Source of the DNA: Aeromicrobium sp. Root236
Lineage (GTDB): Bacteria; Actinomycetota; Actinomycetes; Propionibacteriales; Nocardioidaceae
NCBI RefSeq assembly: GCF_001428805.1
Contig: NZ_LMIS01000001.1
Coordinates: forward strand, 2,096,976-2,160,975
Reading direction: 5' to 3'
Length of the DNA: 64,000 bases
Numbering within the stretch: the first letter of the stretch is position 1; each line of letters begins with the position of its first letter. Positions 39,833 through 49,674 of the stretch are shown piece after piece. Under the pieces are notes generated by a model. That model saw only the letters and a program-made list of their open reading frames with translations, made no database searches and was not told the origin of the DNA. Made by a program: the position numbers and the translations under genes.

Positions 39833-42739
39833 GTGCGACCTGGAGGTCTGGCGTACGCCCGCGCACGGGCGCAACCGGGTCTCCTCCTCGCCCTCGCCGG
39901 CATCGTCGCCGCGGCCACATTCTCGATCATCGGCCTCGACGCGCTGCATCGTACGGCCGACCGCGACGCCGAGGAGGACGCGCTGCGGGCGGGACCGGCC
40001 ACCTCGGCGGCCCTGCGGCTCGAGGTGTCGGCGGACCGCGCAGCCGACCTCGGCCGACTGCTGACCTCCACCCGGTTCGAGATCGTCCGGAGCGCGTCCA
40101 CCGAGGGGTTCCAGGCCCGCCATGACGGCTCGGCGGTGACGGTCACCGCCCGGGCAGACAACGGACTGCGTGGCCGCTCGACCCTGGTCGACGGCAGCTG
40201 GCCGACGGCCGCCTCCGGTGCGGAGATCCACGCCGCCCTCCAGGACCGCGCCGCGGCGGCACTCGGTGTCCGCGTCGGCGACCGGCTCCGCGCCGGGATC
40301 GGCGACGGACGGGTCGTGATCGTCGTCGACGGGACGTGGCGACCCAAGGATCCGGGCGCCGCTGCGTGGTTCGGTGACCCGGCCGCGGCGTCCGGTCGCG
40401 GACCGGACGGCGCAGGGCCCCTCGTCGTCTCGCGACGCGATCTCGGCCGCCTGCCCGCCCTGGCGACCGAGTCGTACGTGCTGACGCCTCGCACCGCCGG
40501 CGACGTGTCGCAGACCCGGCAGGAGCTTCGCGACCTGGTCAGCTCCGTCGACGACAGCGACGTGTCCGCGACCGTGACGGGCGGCCTCCCCCAACGCCTC
40601 GCGGACCTCGAGGCCACCCAGGCGGCGGCCGACGGCCTGCTCGCGGTCGCCTATGCGCTGCTCGCCGTGGCCGCCCTCGTGGCGTGCCGACAGGTCGTGG
40701 CTCTCCTGATAGAGGCACGACGCACCGAGACGGGCCTGCTGCGGTCGCGCGGCGGCAGCATGCCCGCCTTGGTGGGCGCCGCGGCAGCCGAGTCGGCCGT
40801 CGCCGCGGTGACCGGTGCGGCGATCGGGGCCGGCGGCGCCGTCGCGGTGTTCACGAGCCTCGACCGCGCCCCTGGCACGAGCCGCGCCGTGCTCGTCGCG
40901 GTGGCCTGCTTGGTCGTCACTGTCGTGCTCACTGCGGTCGCGACCACGTCCTCGGTCCGGCAGTCGGGGCAGCGCGAGGGGTCGCGGGACCAGCCGGGCG
41001 CCCGCCGAGCCCTCCTGATCCTGGTGCTGGCCGCCGCGGCACTCTCCGTCGGCCAGTTCATCTCGTACGGCGGCCCGCTCAGCGTCGACGCGGGCGGCGC
41101 CACCAACGTCGACCCGATCACGTCGCTCGCGCCGGCGGCGGCCCTGGCCACCGCCACGCTGCTCGGCATGGCGGCCGTGCGTCCGGTCCTCCAACGAATC
41201 GAGCGCCGGGCCGCAGCGCGTACGGGCATCAGCCCGGCGCTCCCCGCGCGCCAGCTCGCCCGACGCCTCTCGACGTTCGGGGTCACGATCGCGCTGACGT
41301 CGCTGGCACTCGGGTTCGCGATCCTGGTCGCGACGCTCGACGGCACCCAGACGTCGCTCGACGCCACGTCGGCCCGCGTGCGCAGCGGCGCCGACATGCG
41401 ACTCGACCTCACGGTCGTCCCGGCGGCCGACGTCGGCGTCGAGGCGTCGACGGCTCCGCTCGTGCGGCTCGGCGACGGGGCGGCCGTCGTCGTCGCCGTG
41501 CCGGGACGGGTCGACCAGGACCAGGACGAGGTGTCGTTCCTCGCAGCCGGCCCCACGATCACGAGGGTCGCGCACGGACCACGGGTCGGCGACGACACCG
41601 CCCGCGTCGTCTCTGCGCTGGACGCCGGACGCCGCGGGGTGCCGATCAAGCCCGGCACGACCGACGTCACGATCACGGTGACCGGTGCCCCGATCACGGG
41701 CGACGTGAAGACCACGGCCTGGCTCGTCGACGGCGCGGGACAGCTCGCCGTACGCCCGATCGGACGGATCACCGGTCCCGGGCCGGACCCCGTCCACCGT
41801 TCCGTCACGGTCCCCGACGGGGACTGGCGGCTCCTGGCTGTCCACGCCGACGCGACCGGCGTCGACGGGGATGCCACGATCAGCGTCCGCGGGCTTCCCG
41901 GGGCGGCGCGCCACGACATCGAGCTCGTCAACGACAAGAGCAGCGGCAGCAAGGTCGTCGGCGGCCGGCCCAAACGGCTGCCGGTCGTCATCACGTCGGA
42001 GACCGCCGAGCTGCTGCAGGCCGGGCGAGGCGACACGTTCGACCTGCTGCTGCCCGACTCAGGCTTCAAGGGCGTCGCCAAGGTCGCGGCCGTCGTCGAC
42101 ACGATCCCCGGAGTGACCGCGGCACGCGGCATCGCCGCCGACCTGCCGACCCTCGTGTCGTACGCCCTCGGCGCCGGTGCCGCCGTCCCGGCGCCCGACT
42201 CGGTGTGGATCACCACCGCGCATCCCGATCGCGTGGCCCGCGCCGCCACCGCGACCAGCGTCGTACCCGCGGCCGCGACGCGGGGGACGCCGGCCGCCGG
42301 CGCCCGTCTCGTCTCGGCCGCGCTCGACACCTGGTGGTGGGCGGCCGGCTCGGTGGTGGTCTTCGCGGCGCTCGCCACCGCGGCCATGACGACGAGCCTC
42401 GGCCGCAGGCGCCGCGACGAGCTGCGGGTGCTCCGCGCCCTCGGCGTCACCCCGCAGGGCCAGGGTCGCATCCGGACGGCGGAGCTCGCCGGCGCCGTCG
42501 CCACCGCCGGGGTCGTCGGCCTGCTGGCCGGCGCGGTCGCGGTCCTCCTGACGGTCGCCGATCTCGCCCGCAGCGCCACCCCGGACCGCGCCTCTTCGGT
42601 CGACCCGGCACTCTCGCTCGCGCTGCCGGGCCTCGCGGCACTCGTGGCCGCCCTCGCCGCGGCCGTGGCCGCCGTCGCCGCACGTCAGGCACGGCGCATC
42701 CGCCACGACGCGGCGCACACCGGACGGGAGGGCGCATGA
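39833..42739 (+). CDS. FtsX/MacB-type ABC permease 1
   Basis: 968 residues. One N-terminal helix (~18-35) anchors a large extracytoplasmic region; a membrane cluster lies at ~275-360 and ~390-465; a second soluble region follows; the last three or four helices (~835-960) form the FtsX domain with RRRRDELRVLRALGVTPQGQGRIR, the coupling helix that touches the ATPase. Ala/Val/Arg composition is extreme, as in its neighbours. It is the first gene of a four-gene exporter operon and overlaps the next permease by 4 bases. The substrate (lipid, peptide or lipoprotein) is unknown. Confidence 0.85.
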   Translation: MRPGGLAYARARAQPGLLLALAGIVAAATFSIIGLDALHRTADRDAEEDALRAGPATSAALRLEVSADRAADLGRLLTSTRFEIVRSASTEGFQARHDGSAVTVTARADNGLRGRSTLVDGSWPTAASGAEIHAALQDRAAAALGVRVGDRLRAGIGDGRVVIVVDGTWRPKDPGAAAWFGDPAAASGRGPDGAGPLVVSRRDLGRLPALATESYVLTPRTAGDVSQTRQELRDLVSSVDDSDVSATVTGGLPQRLADLEATQAAADGLLAVAYALLAVAALVACRQVVALLIEARRTETGLLRSRGGSMPALVGAAAAESAVAAVTGAAIGAGGAVAVFTSLDRAPGTSRAVLVAVACLVVTVVLTAVATTSSVRQSGQREGSRDQPGARRALLILVLAAAALSVGQFISYGGPLSVDAGGATNVDPITSLAPAAALATATLLGMAAVRPVLQRIERRAAARTGISPALPARQLARRLSTFGVTIALTSLALGFAILVATLDGTQTSLDATSARVRSGADMRLDLTVVPAADVGVEASTAPLVRLGDGAAVVVAVPGRVDQDQDEVSFLAAGPTITRVAHGPRVGDDTARVVSALDAGRRGVPIKPGTTDVTITVTGAPITGDVKTTAWLVDGAGQLAVRPIGRITGPGPDPVHRSVTVPDGDWRLLAVHADATGVDGDATISVRGLPGAARHDIELVNDKSSGSKVVGGRPKRLPVVITSETAELLQAGRGDTFDLLLPDSGFKGVAKVAAVVDTIPGVTAARGIAADLPTLVSYALGAGAAVPAPDSVWITTAHPDRVARAATATSVVPAAATRGTPAAGARLVSAALDTWWWAAGSVVVFAALATAAMTTSLGRRRRDELRVLRALGVTPQGQGRIRTAELAGAVATAGVVGLLAGAVAVLLTVADLARSATPDRASSVDPALSLALPGLAALVAALAAAVAAVAARQARRIRHDAAHTGREGA

Positions 42740-45465
42740 CGACCCTTCGCCTGTTCCGTACCCACCTCGCGCACCACGCGCGGGCCCTCTCGGTCCTCGC
42801 CACGATCGTCCTGGTGATGTCGACGCTCACCGCGTTGATGCCGCGGGCGACCAACCACCTGCTGACGGACGCCCTGCGACACCAGGTCGACGGCCTGGCC
42901 GTCGTCCAGCGGGACCTGTCCGCGAAGGAGCAGGGCACCCCGTCGCCGACCGCCGCCGACGACCCGGCCGGCAACGACCTCCCAAGCGCGTCGGACCCGG
43001 TCTGGGGCGGGCTCGACGACACGATGCGCGAGATCCGCTCCAAGATGCCACCGCTCATGAGGTCCACGTTCGGACCCGGGCGGTTCGCCATGACCTTGCC
43101 GACCGCGCCGGCATCGCCCGTCGACCCGGCCGTACGCACCAAGGCCAACACGGTGCTCAGCATCGGCTTCGACCCCTATCTCGCCGACGACGTCCGGATC
43201 ACCAAGGGTCACGCGCCCGCGGAGGTCACCGCGGACCAGCCCGCTGCGGGCCATCCGGTCGACGTCGTGCTGTCCGAGGCCGCAGCTGCGGCGATGCACT
43301 GGCCGGTCGGCCAGGTGCGGGTGAGCCGGGGCAGCGGTGCACCGCCGATCGACATCAGGCTCTCGGGCACGTACGCACCCAAGGACCGCACCGATGCCAT
43401 CTGGGCGCAGGTCTCCGGCACCTTGGTCCCCTCCGTCGTCGAGCCCGATGGCGGCAAGCCCATCGTGACGGCCGTCGGCTGGGCCGAACCCGGCTCGCTG
43501 CCCGAGCTCGTCTCGCTGAGCTCCAACGCCGTCCTGAGCGCGTGGTTCCCGCTCGACTCCTCCGCCCTGACGGCAGGCAACGCGCAGGCGTACGCGCTCC
43601 AGGTTCGTGAGTTCATCCGGCAGGCCTACCTGCTGCCCGGGGACGGCTACCTCGACGACGCCGAGGGCGAGCCGACGATCGTGGGCGCCACCGAGCTGGC
43701 CTTCAACTCCGACGTCCCCAGCGCGATCGACGAGGCCGACGCCGCCGACACGTCCGCCCTCGCGATGATCGCCCTGTTCGCATCCGGGCCGCTGGGCGTC
43801 GCCGCCGTCGTGCTGACACTGGCCGCCGGGCTCGTCCTGCGGCAGCAGCGCCGGCCCCTGGCTCTCATCGCGGCTCGTGGCATGTCGGCCACACAGCTGC
43901 GGGCACTGGTCGGCGTCGAGGGTCTCGTGTCAGGCGTGCCTGCGGCCGTCGTCGGCGCAGTCGTCGGCGCGGTGATCCTCCCGCATGACGGCAGCGCCGC
44001 CGCATGCTGGTGGCCCGCCCTCGTCGGGGTGGCACCCGCACTCCTGATGGCAGGCAGCTCGCCCGTCTCCGCCCGGTCCGAACGCGCGGACCTGTCGTCA
44101 GGCGGTGCCGGCTCACAGCAGTGGATCCTCGACGTGTTGGTCCTCCTCGGCGCCGCGGCCGCGATCGTCGCGCTGCGCCAGCGGGGCCTGGCCACCCCTG
44201 ACGGCGGCGTCGACCCGTTGCTCGCCGCCGCGCCCCTGCTGCTCAGCCTCGCGGCCTGCCTCCTCGTCATGCGGGCCTACCCCTGGGTGCTCAACCGCGT
44301 CCTGGCCCGCGCCGCGCGATGGCGGGGACCGACGGCACTGATCGGCACGGCCCGTGCCCTGCGCGACCCGGCCGCCGGGCTCGCCGCCGCCCTCGCCCTG
44401 GTCACCAGCGTCGGCATCGCGGTGTTCTCCGCCGTCTCCACAACGACGTTGCAGCACGGCCTCGAGGACGCCTCCAAGACTGCCGTCGGCGGCGACGTGG
44501 TCGTGCGCGGCCAACCGCTCAACCCCCGGATCCAGGCGACGCTGGCCGAACGTGCGGACGTACGCGCGGTGGCCGGGATCACCGAGCAACCCGGCGTGCC
44601 GTTGTTCGCCGACGACAAACCGGTCTTCTCGCGCGTGCTGTTCGTCGACGTCGCCGCGCTGCGCAAGGTCCAGAAGCACGTGCCGGGCCGCCTCGAGCTG
44701 CCGCCCTCGCTCGAACGAACCACGGGCGACCGCGCCTCGGTCCTGGTCTCCCAGGGCTTCAACAAGGCCCGGTCGAAGCTGAGGGTCGGCGACACCCAGG
44801 TCGATGTGGTGGGCACATCACCCGTGCCGTCGCCGCTCAGCACGTTGTCGACCTGGGTCCTCATGGATCGCTCGGTGGCCGAGCACTTCGGCCTCGACCC
44901 CGGCCCGCCGACCAGGCTCTTGGTCAGCACGACCGGTTCGGCCGCAGCGGTACGCGACGCGGTCCGCGCGCTCCCGGGTGACGCCGAGGCCGAGACGCCG
45001 GCCGACGTCGCCAACCGGATCGAGTACTCGCCGCTGGTGCCGGGCGTACGCCACGCCGCACAGATCGCCCTCGCCGCGCTGCTCATCATGTGCCTGGCGG
45101 TCATCGCACTGACCCTCGTACGCGGTGAGGCCAGCCGGTCGCGGCAGACCGCGCTGCTCGACGCGATGGGCGAGCCCCGGCGGCGCTCGCGTTGGCTCGT
45201 CGCCTGGGAGGTCGGGCCGCTCGCGCTCCTCGCAGTCACCTCCGGCGTGCTGTTCGGACTGCTGCTCCCCAAGGTCGTACTCGGCGCCATCGACCTGCGG
45301 GCGTTCACGACCGCCACCGTGCAGCCGACGATCCACATCGACCCGGTGGCGACACTCCTGATCGCGGCCGGCGTGCTCGCTGCCGTCGCGGTCGGCACGT
45401 TCCTGGCCGCCACGGCCACCCGACGGCAGGAGCTGTCCAGGCTCCTGCGGATGACGGAGGATTGA
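42736..45465 (+). CDS. FtsX/MacB-type ABC permease 2
   Basis: 909 residues. The N-terminal helix (~18-38) is followed by an extracytoplasmic domain (~40-350), a central membrane cluster (~355-570) and C-terminal FtsX helices (~770-900) with TALLDAMGEPRRRSRWLVAWEVGPLALL. The ATG overlaps the stop of permease 1 (ATGA) and has GGGAGG 4 bases upstream, so the two permeases are made together and probably form a heterodimer. It is clearly a different protein from permease 1 though of the same plan. Confidence 0.85.
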   Translation: MTTLRLFRTHLAHHARALSVLATIVLVMSTLTALMPRATNHLLTDALRHQVDGLAVVQRDLSAKEQGTPSPTAADDPAGNDLPSASDPVWGGLDDTMREIRSKMPPLMRSTFGPGRFAMTLPTAPASPVDPAVRTKANTVLSIGFDPYLADDVRITKGHAPAEVTADQPAAGHPVDVVLSEAAAAAMHWPVGQVRVSRGSGAPPIDIRLSGTYAPKDRTDAIWAQVSGTLVPSVVEPDGGKPIVTAVGWAEPGSLPELVSLSSNAVLSAWFPLDSSALTAGNAQAYALQVREFIRQAYLLPGDGYLDDAEGEPTIVGATELAFNSDVPSAIDEADAADTSALAMIALFASGPLGVAAVVLTLAAGLVLRQQRRPLALIAARGMSATQLRALVGVEGLVSGVPAAVVGAVVGAVILPHDGSAAACWWPALVGVAPALLMAGSSPVSARSERADLSSGGAGSQQWILDVLVLLGAAAAIVALRQRGLATPDGGVDPLLAAAPLLLSLAACLLVMRAYPWVLNRVLARAARWRGPTALIGTARALRDPAAGLAAALALVTSVGIAVFSAVSTTTLQHGLEDASKTAVGGDVVVRGQPLNPRIQATLAERADVRAVAGITEQPGVPLFADDKPVFSRVLFVDVAALRKVQKHVPGRLELPPSLERTTGDRASVLVSQGFNKARSKLRVGDTQVDVVGTSPVPSPLSTLSTWVLMDRSVAEHFGLDPGPPTRLLVSTTGSAAAVRDAVRALPGDAEAETPADVANRIEYSPLVPGVRHAAQIALAALLIMCLAVIALTLVRGEASRSRQTALLDAMGEPRRRSRWLVAWEVGPLALLAVTSGVLFGLLLPKVVLGAIDLRAFTTATVQPTIHIDPVATLLIAAGVLAAVAVGTFLAATATRRQELSRLLRMTED

Positions 45466-45469
45466 CGAG

Positions 45470-46375
45470 ATGACACTCACCGAGACCGCAGCCGACATCA
45501 GGTGCAACGACCTGGTGCGCATCTTCACGGCCGTCGGCGTCGAGGTGCAGGCCCTCCAGGGCCTCAACCTCACCGTCGAGGCCGGCTCGATGGTCGCCCT
45601 CGTCGGCGCCTCCGGCTCCGGCAAGTCGACGCTGCTGACGATCCTCTCGGGTCTCGACACCCCGACCGCCGGGCTGGCGCACGTCGCGGGCCACGACCTG
45701 CTGACGATGGACCGCCAGGAACGCATCGAGTTCCGCCGACGCAGCGTCGGGTTCGTCTGGCAGCAGACCGCCCGCAACCTGCTCCCCTACCTGACGGCGG
45801 TCGACAACGTCGAGCTGGCGATGACGATCGGCCGCAGCCACCCCCGCCGCGATCGACCGCGACGGGCGCTCGAGCTGCTCGACCTGTTGGGCGTCGCCGA
45901 CGTCGCGCACCAGCTCCCCGCCGAGCTCTCGGGCGGCCAGCAGCAACGCGTCGCGATCGCCGTCGCGATCGCCAACTCGCCGCGGGTCCTCCTCGCCGAC
46001 GAACCGACGGGCGAGCTCGACGACGCCGCGAGCGCGGACGTGCTCGAGGCGATGCAACGCGTCAACAGCGAGCACCGGACGACGGTCCTCATCGTGACGC
46101 ACGACGCCACCGTGTCGAGCCACGTGCAACGCACGGTCCAGATCCGTGACGGCCGCACGGCGACCGAGACCCTCCGGCGTACGCGGGTCGACCAGCACGG
46201 CCAGGAGCACAGCATCGCCGAGGAGTTCGCGGTGCTCGACCGGGTCGGCCGGCTGCAGCTGCCCGACGACTTCACCTCGCGGCTCAACATGCGCGACCGC
46301 GTACGCCTCGCCCTCGAGACCGACCACGTCGGCGTGTGGCCCGACGCGCGGCACGACGACGAGGAGTCCTCATGA
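45470..46375 (+). CDS. ABC transporter ATPase 1 (MacB/LolD-like)
   Basis: 301 residues: Walker A GASGSGKST, Q-loop FVWQQTARNLLPYL, signature LSGGQQQRVAIAVAIA, Walker B VLLADEPTGELD and the switch His in VTHD. About 70 extra residues after the NBD (~230-301) are not typical of the MacB/LolD family and may contact the permeases. It starts 4 bases after the permease 2 stop. Confidence 0.9.
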   Translation: MTLTETAADIRCNDLVRIFTAVGVEVQALQGLNLTVEAGSMVALVGASGSGKSTLLTILSGLDTPTAGLAHVAGHDLLTMDRQERIEFRRRSVGFVWQQTARNLLPYLTAVDNVELAMTIGRSHPRRDRPRRALELLDLLGVADVAHQLPAELSGGQQQRVAIAVAIANSPRVLLADEPTGELDDAASADVLEAMQRVNSEHRTTVLIVTHDATVSSHVQRTVQIRDGRTATETLRRTRVDQHGQEHSIAEEFAVLDRVGRLQLPDDFTSRLNMRDRVRLALETDHVGVWPDARHDDEESS

Positions 46376-46451
46376 GCGGGCGGAGCGAGCGAAACGACAG
46401 GCACGTCATGCCGCTGCCTGCCTATCGTGGGCTTTTCAGGGAGGCTGCGGC

Positions 46452-47132
46452 ATGACCCCCGTGCTGCAGGCCGACGGACTGACCCGCAGGTTCAGCACGC
46501 CCGCGGGTGACGTGACCGCGTGCGAGGACATCTCGCTGCAGCTCGAGCCCGGCAGGCTGCTGGTCGTACGCGGGCCGTCCGGCTCCGGCAAGACGACACT
46601 GCTCAACCTGCTCGGCGCGCTGGACCGGCCGACCTCGGGCTCCGTCAGCATCGACGGGCACGACCTCGGCTCGCTCGACGAGGACGATCTCGCCGGGCTC
46701 CGGCAACGCTCGATCGGCTTCGTGTTCCAGTCGTTCGGCCTGCTCCCCGTGCTCACGGCGGCCGAGAACGTCGAGGTGCCCTTGCGCATCCACCGGATGG
46801 CGCCGGCAGAGCGGGACGCCAGGGTCCTGGAGCTGCTGGACATGGTCGGGCTGGCCCAGCACGGCGCGCAACGGCCCGACGAGCTGTCGGGCGGTCAGCA
46901 ACAGCGCGTCGGCATCGCACGGGCGCTGGCCGTCACCCCGCAGGTCCTGCTGGCGGACGAGCCGACGGGGCAGCTCGACAGCCGCACGGCCGGCGGTGTC
47001 ATGGACCTGATCGTCGGCCTGGTGCACCAGTCGGGCGTCGCCGCTGTCGTCGCGACCCACGACCCGCTCCTCGTCGAGCGCGCGGACGCCGTGCTCACGC
47101 TGCACGACGGACGCGTCGTCGAGAGCTCCTGA
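46452..47132 (+). CDS. ABC transporter ATPase 2 (MacB/LolD-like)
   Basis: 226 residues, the standard length: Walker A GPSGSGKTT, Q-loop FVFQSFGLLPVL, signature LSGGQQQRVGIARALA, Walker B VLLADEPTGQLD and switch His in ATHDP. GGGAGG precedes the ATG by 7 bases. A 76-base gap separates it from ATPase 1; nothing is seen in the gap beyond GC-rich sequence and this ribosome-binding site. The operon therefore offers an ATPase for each of the two permeases. Confidence 0.9.
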   Translation: MTPVLQADGLTRRFSTPAGDVTACEDISLQLEPGRLLVVRGPSGSGKTTLLNLLGALDRPTSGSVSIDGHDLGSLDEDDLAGLRQRSIGFVFQSFGLLPVLTAAENVEVPLRIHRMAPAERDARVLELLDMVGLAQHGAQRPDELSGGQQQRVGIARALAVTPQVLLADEPTGQLDSRTAGGVMDLIVGLVHQSGVAAVVATHDPLLVERADAVLTLHDGRVVESS

Positions 47133-47155
47133 GGGCAACAGTGCAACAATCGGGC

Positions 47156-47557
47156 ATGCCCAGATTTGTCACTGCTTGGATCCTCAGCGGCCTGGCCCTC
47201 GCGGCAGCCGCAGGCCTGCTCGGCGACCACATGAACATCGGCGTCGCGGGCGACTCGACCGGCGAGCGCGTCGTGGCGATCGCCCTCGTGGCCCTGGTCT
47301 TCACGGCGATCAACGCGTTCGTGGCACCGGTCATCAAGACGCTGTCGCTGCCGTTCATCATCGTCACGCTGGGCTTCGCGCTGCTCGTCATCAACGCGCT
47401 GCTACTCCTGCTGACCGAGTGGGTCACCGACAAGTTCGGCGTCGAGTTCCACGTCGACGGCTTCTGGTGGGCGGTGCTCGGGTCGATCGTCATCTCGATC
47501 GTCAACGCGGTGCTCGGCGGCTTCACCAACAAGAACCACACCGGCACCGCCCGGTGA
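47156..47557 (+). CDS. holin-like membrane protein (Phage_holin_4_2 / PF04020 type)
   Basis: 133 residues with four transmembrane helices: an N-terminal pair, TAINAFVAPVIKTLSLPFIIVTLGFALLVINALLLLL, typical of this family, and a last helix with SIVNAVLGGF. Despite the name, such proteins are ordinary chromosomal membrane proteins of unknown role. It overlaps the phosphatase gene by 4 bases (GTGA), so the two are coupled. Confidence 0.83.
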   Translation: MPRFVTAWILSGLALAAAAGLLGDHMNIGVAGDSTGERVVAIALVALVFTAINAFVAPVIKTLSLPFIIVTLGFALLVINALLLLLTEWVTDKFGVEFHVDGFWWAVLGSIVISIVNAVLGGFTNKNHTGTAR

Positions 47558-48042
47558 CCTACCGCGTCGCCCTGGTCTGCCTCGGCAACATCTGCCGCTC
47601 GCCGATGGCGCACGTCGTCCTCGAACGGCGGCTGGCTGAGGCAGGACTCGACGACCGCGTCGAGGTCGCCTCGTCGGGCACGGGCGACTGGCACGTCGGG
47701 CACCCGATGGATCCGCGGGCAGCGGCCACGCTCGCGGCAGCCGGCTACGACCCGACGAGGCACCGCGCCCGTACGTTCTCGCCCGACTGGTACGCCGAGA
47801 ACGACCTGCTCCTCACGATGGACGCGAGCAACTACGCCGACGTCGTCGACCACGCGCCGACCGTCGGACAGGTCGACCAGGTCCGTATGTTCCGCGAGTT
47901 CGACCCCGACGCGTCGGAGGACGACCTCGACGTGCCGGACCCCTACTACGGCGGCGACGACGGATTCGCCGACGTGCTCGCGATGATCGAGCGTACGACC
48001 GACGAGCTCGTCGCGCGCCTGCCTGACCTGATGGACCGCTGA
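47554..48042 (+). CDS. low-molecular-weight protein tyrosine phosphatase
   Basis: 162 residues with the active-site loop VCLGNICRS (Cys9 nucleophile, Arg15), SSGTGDWHVGHPMDPRA and the general acid Asp in DVPDPYYGGDDGF. It dephosphorylates protein tyrosines, as PtpA does in M. tuberculosis. The start is a GTG overlapping the stop of the holin-like gene. Confidence 0.92.
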   Translation: MTYRVALVCLGNICRSPMAHVVLERRLAEAGLDDRVEVASSGTGDWHVGHPMDPRAAATLAAAGYDPTRHRARTFSPDWYAENDLLLTMDASNYADVVDHAPTVGQVDQVRMFREFDPDASEDDLDVPDPYYGGDDGFADVLAMIERTTDELVARLPDLMDR

Positions 48043-48075
48043 ACGTACGGTCCTCCACGGGGTAACGTCGTCGTC

Positions 48076-48942
48076 ATGGCACGCATGGCAGGAACCGCCG
48101 CCCGGGCGGAGGCACTCCTCGGCCTCGGTGTCGTCTCCACCACCCCCGTCGCCGGCGGTGACATCTGCACGTCGACCCGGCTCCGGCTGACCGACGGCCG
48201 CGGCGCCATCATCAAGACCCGCCCACACCCACCCGAGGGGTTCTTCGAGCGCGAGGCCGAAGGGCTTCGCTGGCTCGCCGAGGCCGACGGTGCCCGCGTG
48301 CCCCACGTCCTCGCGGTCGCCGACGACTGCCTCGTCCTCGACTGGATCGAGCCCGGCAAGCCCACGACCGATGTCGCCGAGCGGTTCGGCCGCGCCCTCG
48401 CGGCGACCCACCAGGCCGGCGCCGACGCGTTCGGCGGCGACAAGGACGGGTTCGTCGGCCTCGCCCCGCTGCCCAACCGGCCGTTGCCCATCTGGCCGGA
48501 GTTCTTCGCGTCGCGACGGGTCATGCCCTACGTACGCGCGGCCGTCGACCGGCAGGCGCTGACGACCGACGAGGCCGCCACGATCGAGGCCGCGATGCGC
48601 CGCATCCACGACTTCGCCGGGCCCGACGAGCCACCGGCCCGCATCCACGGCGACCTGTGGTCGGGCAACATCGTCTGGGGCTCCGACGGCAACGTCTGGC
48701 TCATCGACCCCGCGGCTCACGGCGGCCACCGCGAGACCGACCTGGCGATGCTGGCCCTGTTCGGCATCCCGCACCTGCAGCGCGTGATCGACGCCTACGA
48801 CGAGGCGACGCCGTTGGCCGACGGCTGGCGCGATCGCGTCGGGCTGCACCAGCTGCACCCGCTGCTGGTGCACGCGACGCTGTTCGGTGGCACCTACGGC
48901 GCGCGAGCGGCGAGTGCGGCGCAGTCGCTCCTCGACTCGTAG
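48076..48942 (+). CDS. fructosamine kinase family protein
   Basis: 288 residues of protein-kinase-like fold: DGRGAIIKTRPHPPEGFFEREAEGLRWL (ATP Lys and Glu), IHGDLWSGNIVW (catalytic loop HGDLWxGN) and WLIDPAAHGGHRETDLAML (DP metal motif), ending with HATLFGGTYG. It phosphorylates ketosamines on glycated amines (deglycation). It is followed 33 bases later by mprA, which has its own regulatory repeat. Confidence 0.9.
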   Translation: MARMAGTAARAEALLGLGVVSTTPVAGGDICTSTRLRLTDGRGAIIKTRPHPPEGFFEREAEGLRWLAEADGARVPHVLAVADDCLVLDWIEPGKPTTDVAERFGRALAATHQAGADAFGGDKDGFVGLAPLPNRPLPIWPEFFASRRVMPYVRAAVDRQALTTDEAATIEAAMRRIHDFAGPDEPPARIHGDLWSGNIVWGSDGNVWLIDPAAHGGHRETDLAMLALFGIPHLQRVIDAYDEATPLADGWRDRVGLHQLHPLLVHATLFGGTYGARAASAAQSLLDS

Positions 48943-48958
48943 TTCAGCCAAGTCTCAG
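48942..48958 (+). promoter_or_regulatory. candidate MprA box before mprA
   Basis: GTTCAG-N5-TCTCAG: two hexamers in direct orientation 11 bases apart, the spacing of OmpR-family tandem sites. The first hexamer begins at the last codon of the fructosamine kinase gene. The same pattern precedes pepD. Confidence 0.55.
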
Positions 48959-48975
48959 GGATCCGAGGCACACTG

Positions 48976-49674
48976 ATGGCCATGCGCATCCTTGTCGTCG
49001 ACGATGACCGTGCTGTGCGCGACTCACTGCGACGGTCCCTCGAGTTCAACGGCTATTCGGTCGACCTCGCCTCCGACGGCGCCGAGGCGTTGGCCCGTGT
49101 CCCACAGATCAACCCCGACGCGATCATCATGGACGTCATGATGCCGCGGCTCGACGGGCTCGAGGCCACGCGCGCGCTTCGCGGGGCCGGCAACGACGTG
49201 CCGATCCTCGTCCTCACGGCGCGCGACGCCGTGTCGGACCGCGTTGACGGCCTCGACGCCGGCGCCGACGACTACCTCACCAAGCCGTTCGCCCTCGAGG
49301 AGCTCCTCGCCCGCGTACGTTCGCTGCTGCGGCGGTCCAGCCGCGCCGCGGCGGTCGAGCCCGACGAGGCGCCGTTGGTGTTCGCCGACCTGTCGCTCGA
49401 CCCGGTGACCCGCGAGGTCAAGCGTGGCGAGCGTTCGCTGTCCCTCACGCGCACCGAGTTCGCGCTCCTCGAGCTGTTCCTGCAGCGACCCAAGCGCGTG
49501 CTCGAGCGCTCGTTCATCCTCGAGGAGGTCTGGGGCTTCGACTTCCCGACGACCGCCAACTCCCTCGAGGTCTACGTCGGCTACGTCCGGCGCAAGCTCG
49601 AGGCCGAGGGCGAGGACCGGCTGCTCCACACCGTGCGGGGCGTCGGGTACGTCCTGCGCGAGACACCTCCGTGA
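48976..49674 (+). CDS. mprA: MprA-type OmpR/PhoB response regulator
   Basis: 232 residues, aligning with M. tuberculosis MprA from [26 protein letters not shown] to the end [15 protein letters not shown]. Phospho-acceptor Asp53 lies in [14 protein letters not shown], with the conserved Lys in YLTKPF. The winged helix has [12 protein letters not shown] and [14 protein letters not shown]. MprA controls envelope-stress genes, including its own operon and pepD. A second in-frame ATG two codons on is also possible. It overlaps mprB by 4 bases. Confidence 0.93.
   Translation: MAMRILVVDDDRAVRDSLRRSLEFNGYSVDLASDGAEALARVPQINPDAIIMDVMMPRLDGLEATRALRGAGNDVPILVLTARDAVSDRVDGLDAGADDYLTKPFALEELLARVRSLLRRSSRAAAVEPDEAPLVFADLSLDPVTREVKRGERSLSLTRTEFALLELFLQRPKRVLERSFILEEVWGFDFPTTANSLEVYVGYVRRKLEAEGEDRLLHTVRGVGYVLRETPP

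Noticed and set aside
40684-42735. N-terminal extension of permease 2 by 684 codons
   Set aside because: The frame is open by base composition only; it lies over permease 1, and permease 2 starts at ATG 42736 with a ribosome-binding site and a membrane segment.
46376-46451. GCGGGCGGAGCGAGCGAAAC segment between the two ABC ATPase genes as a mobile repeat
   Set aside because: It is simple GC-rich sequence of a kind common in such genomes, seen only once here and without symmetry.
47156-47557. Prophage remnant suggested by the holin-like protein
   Set aside because: PF04020 proteins are common chromosomal membrane proteins, and there is no lysin, integrase, attachment site or other phage gene nearby.
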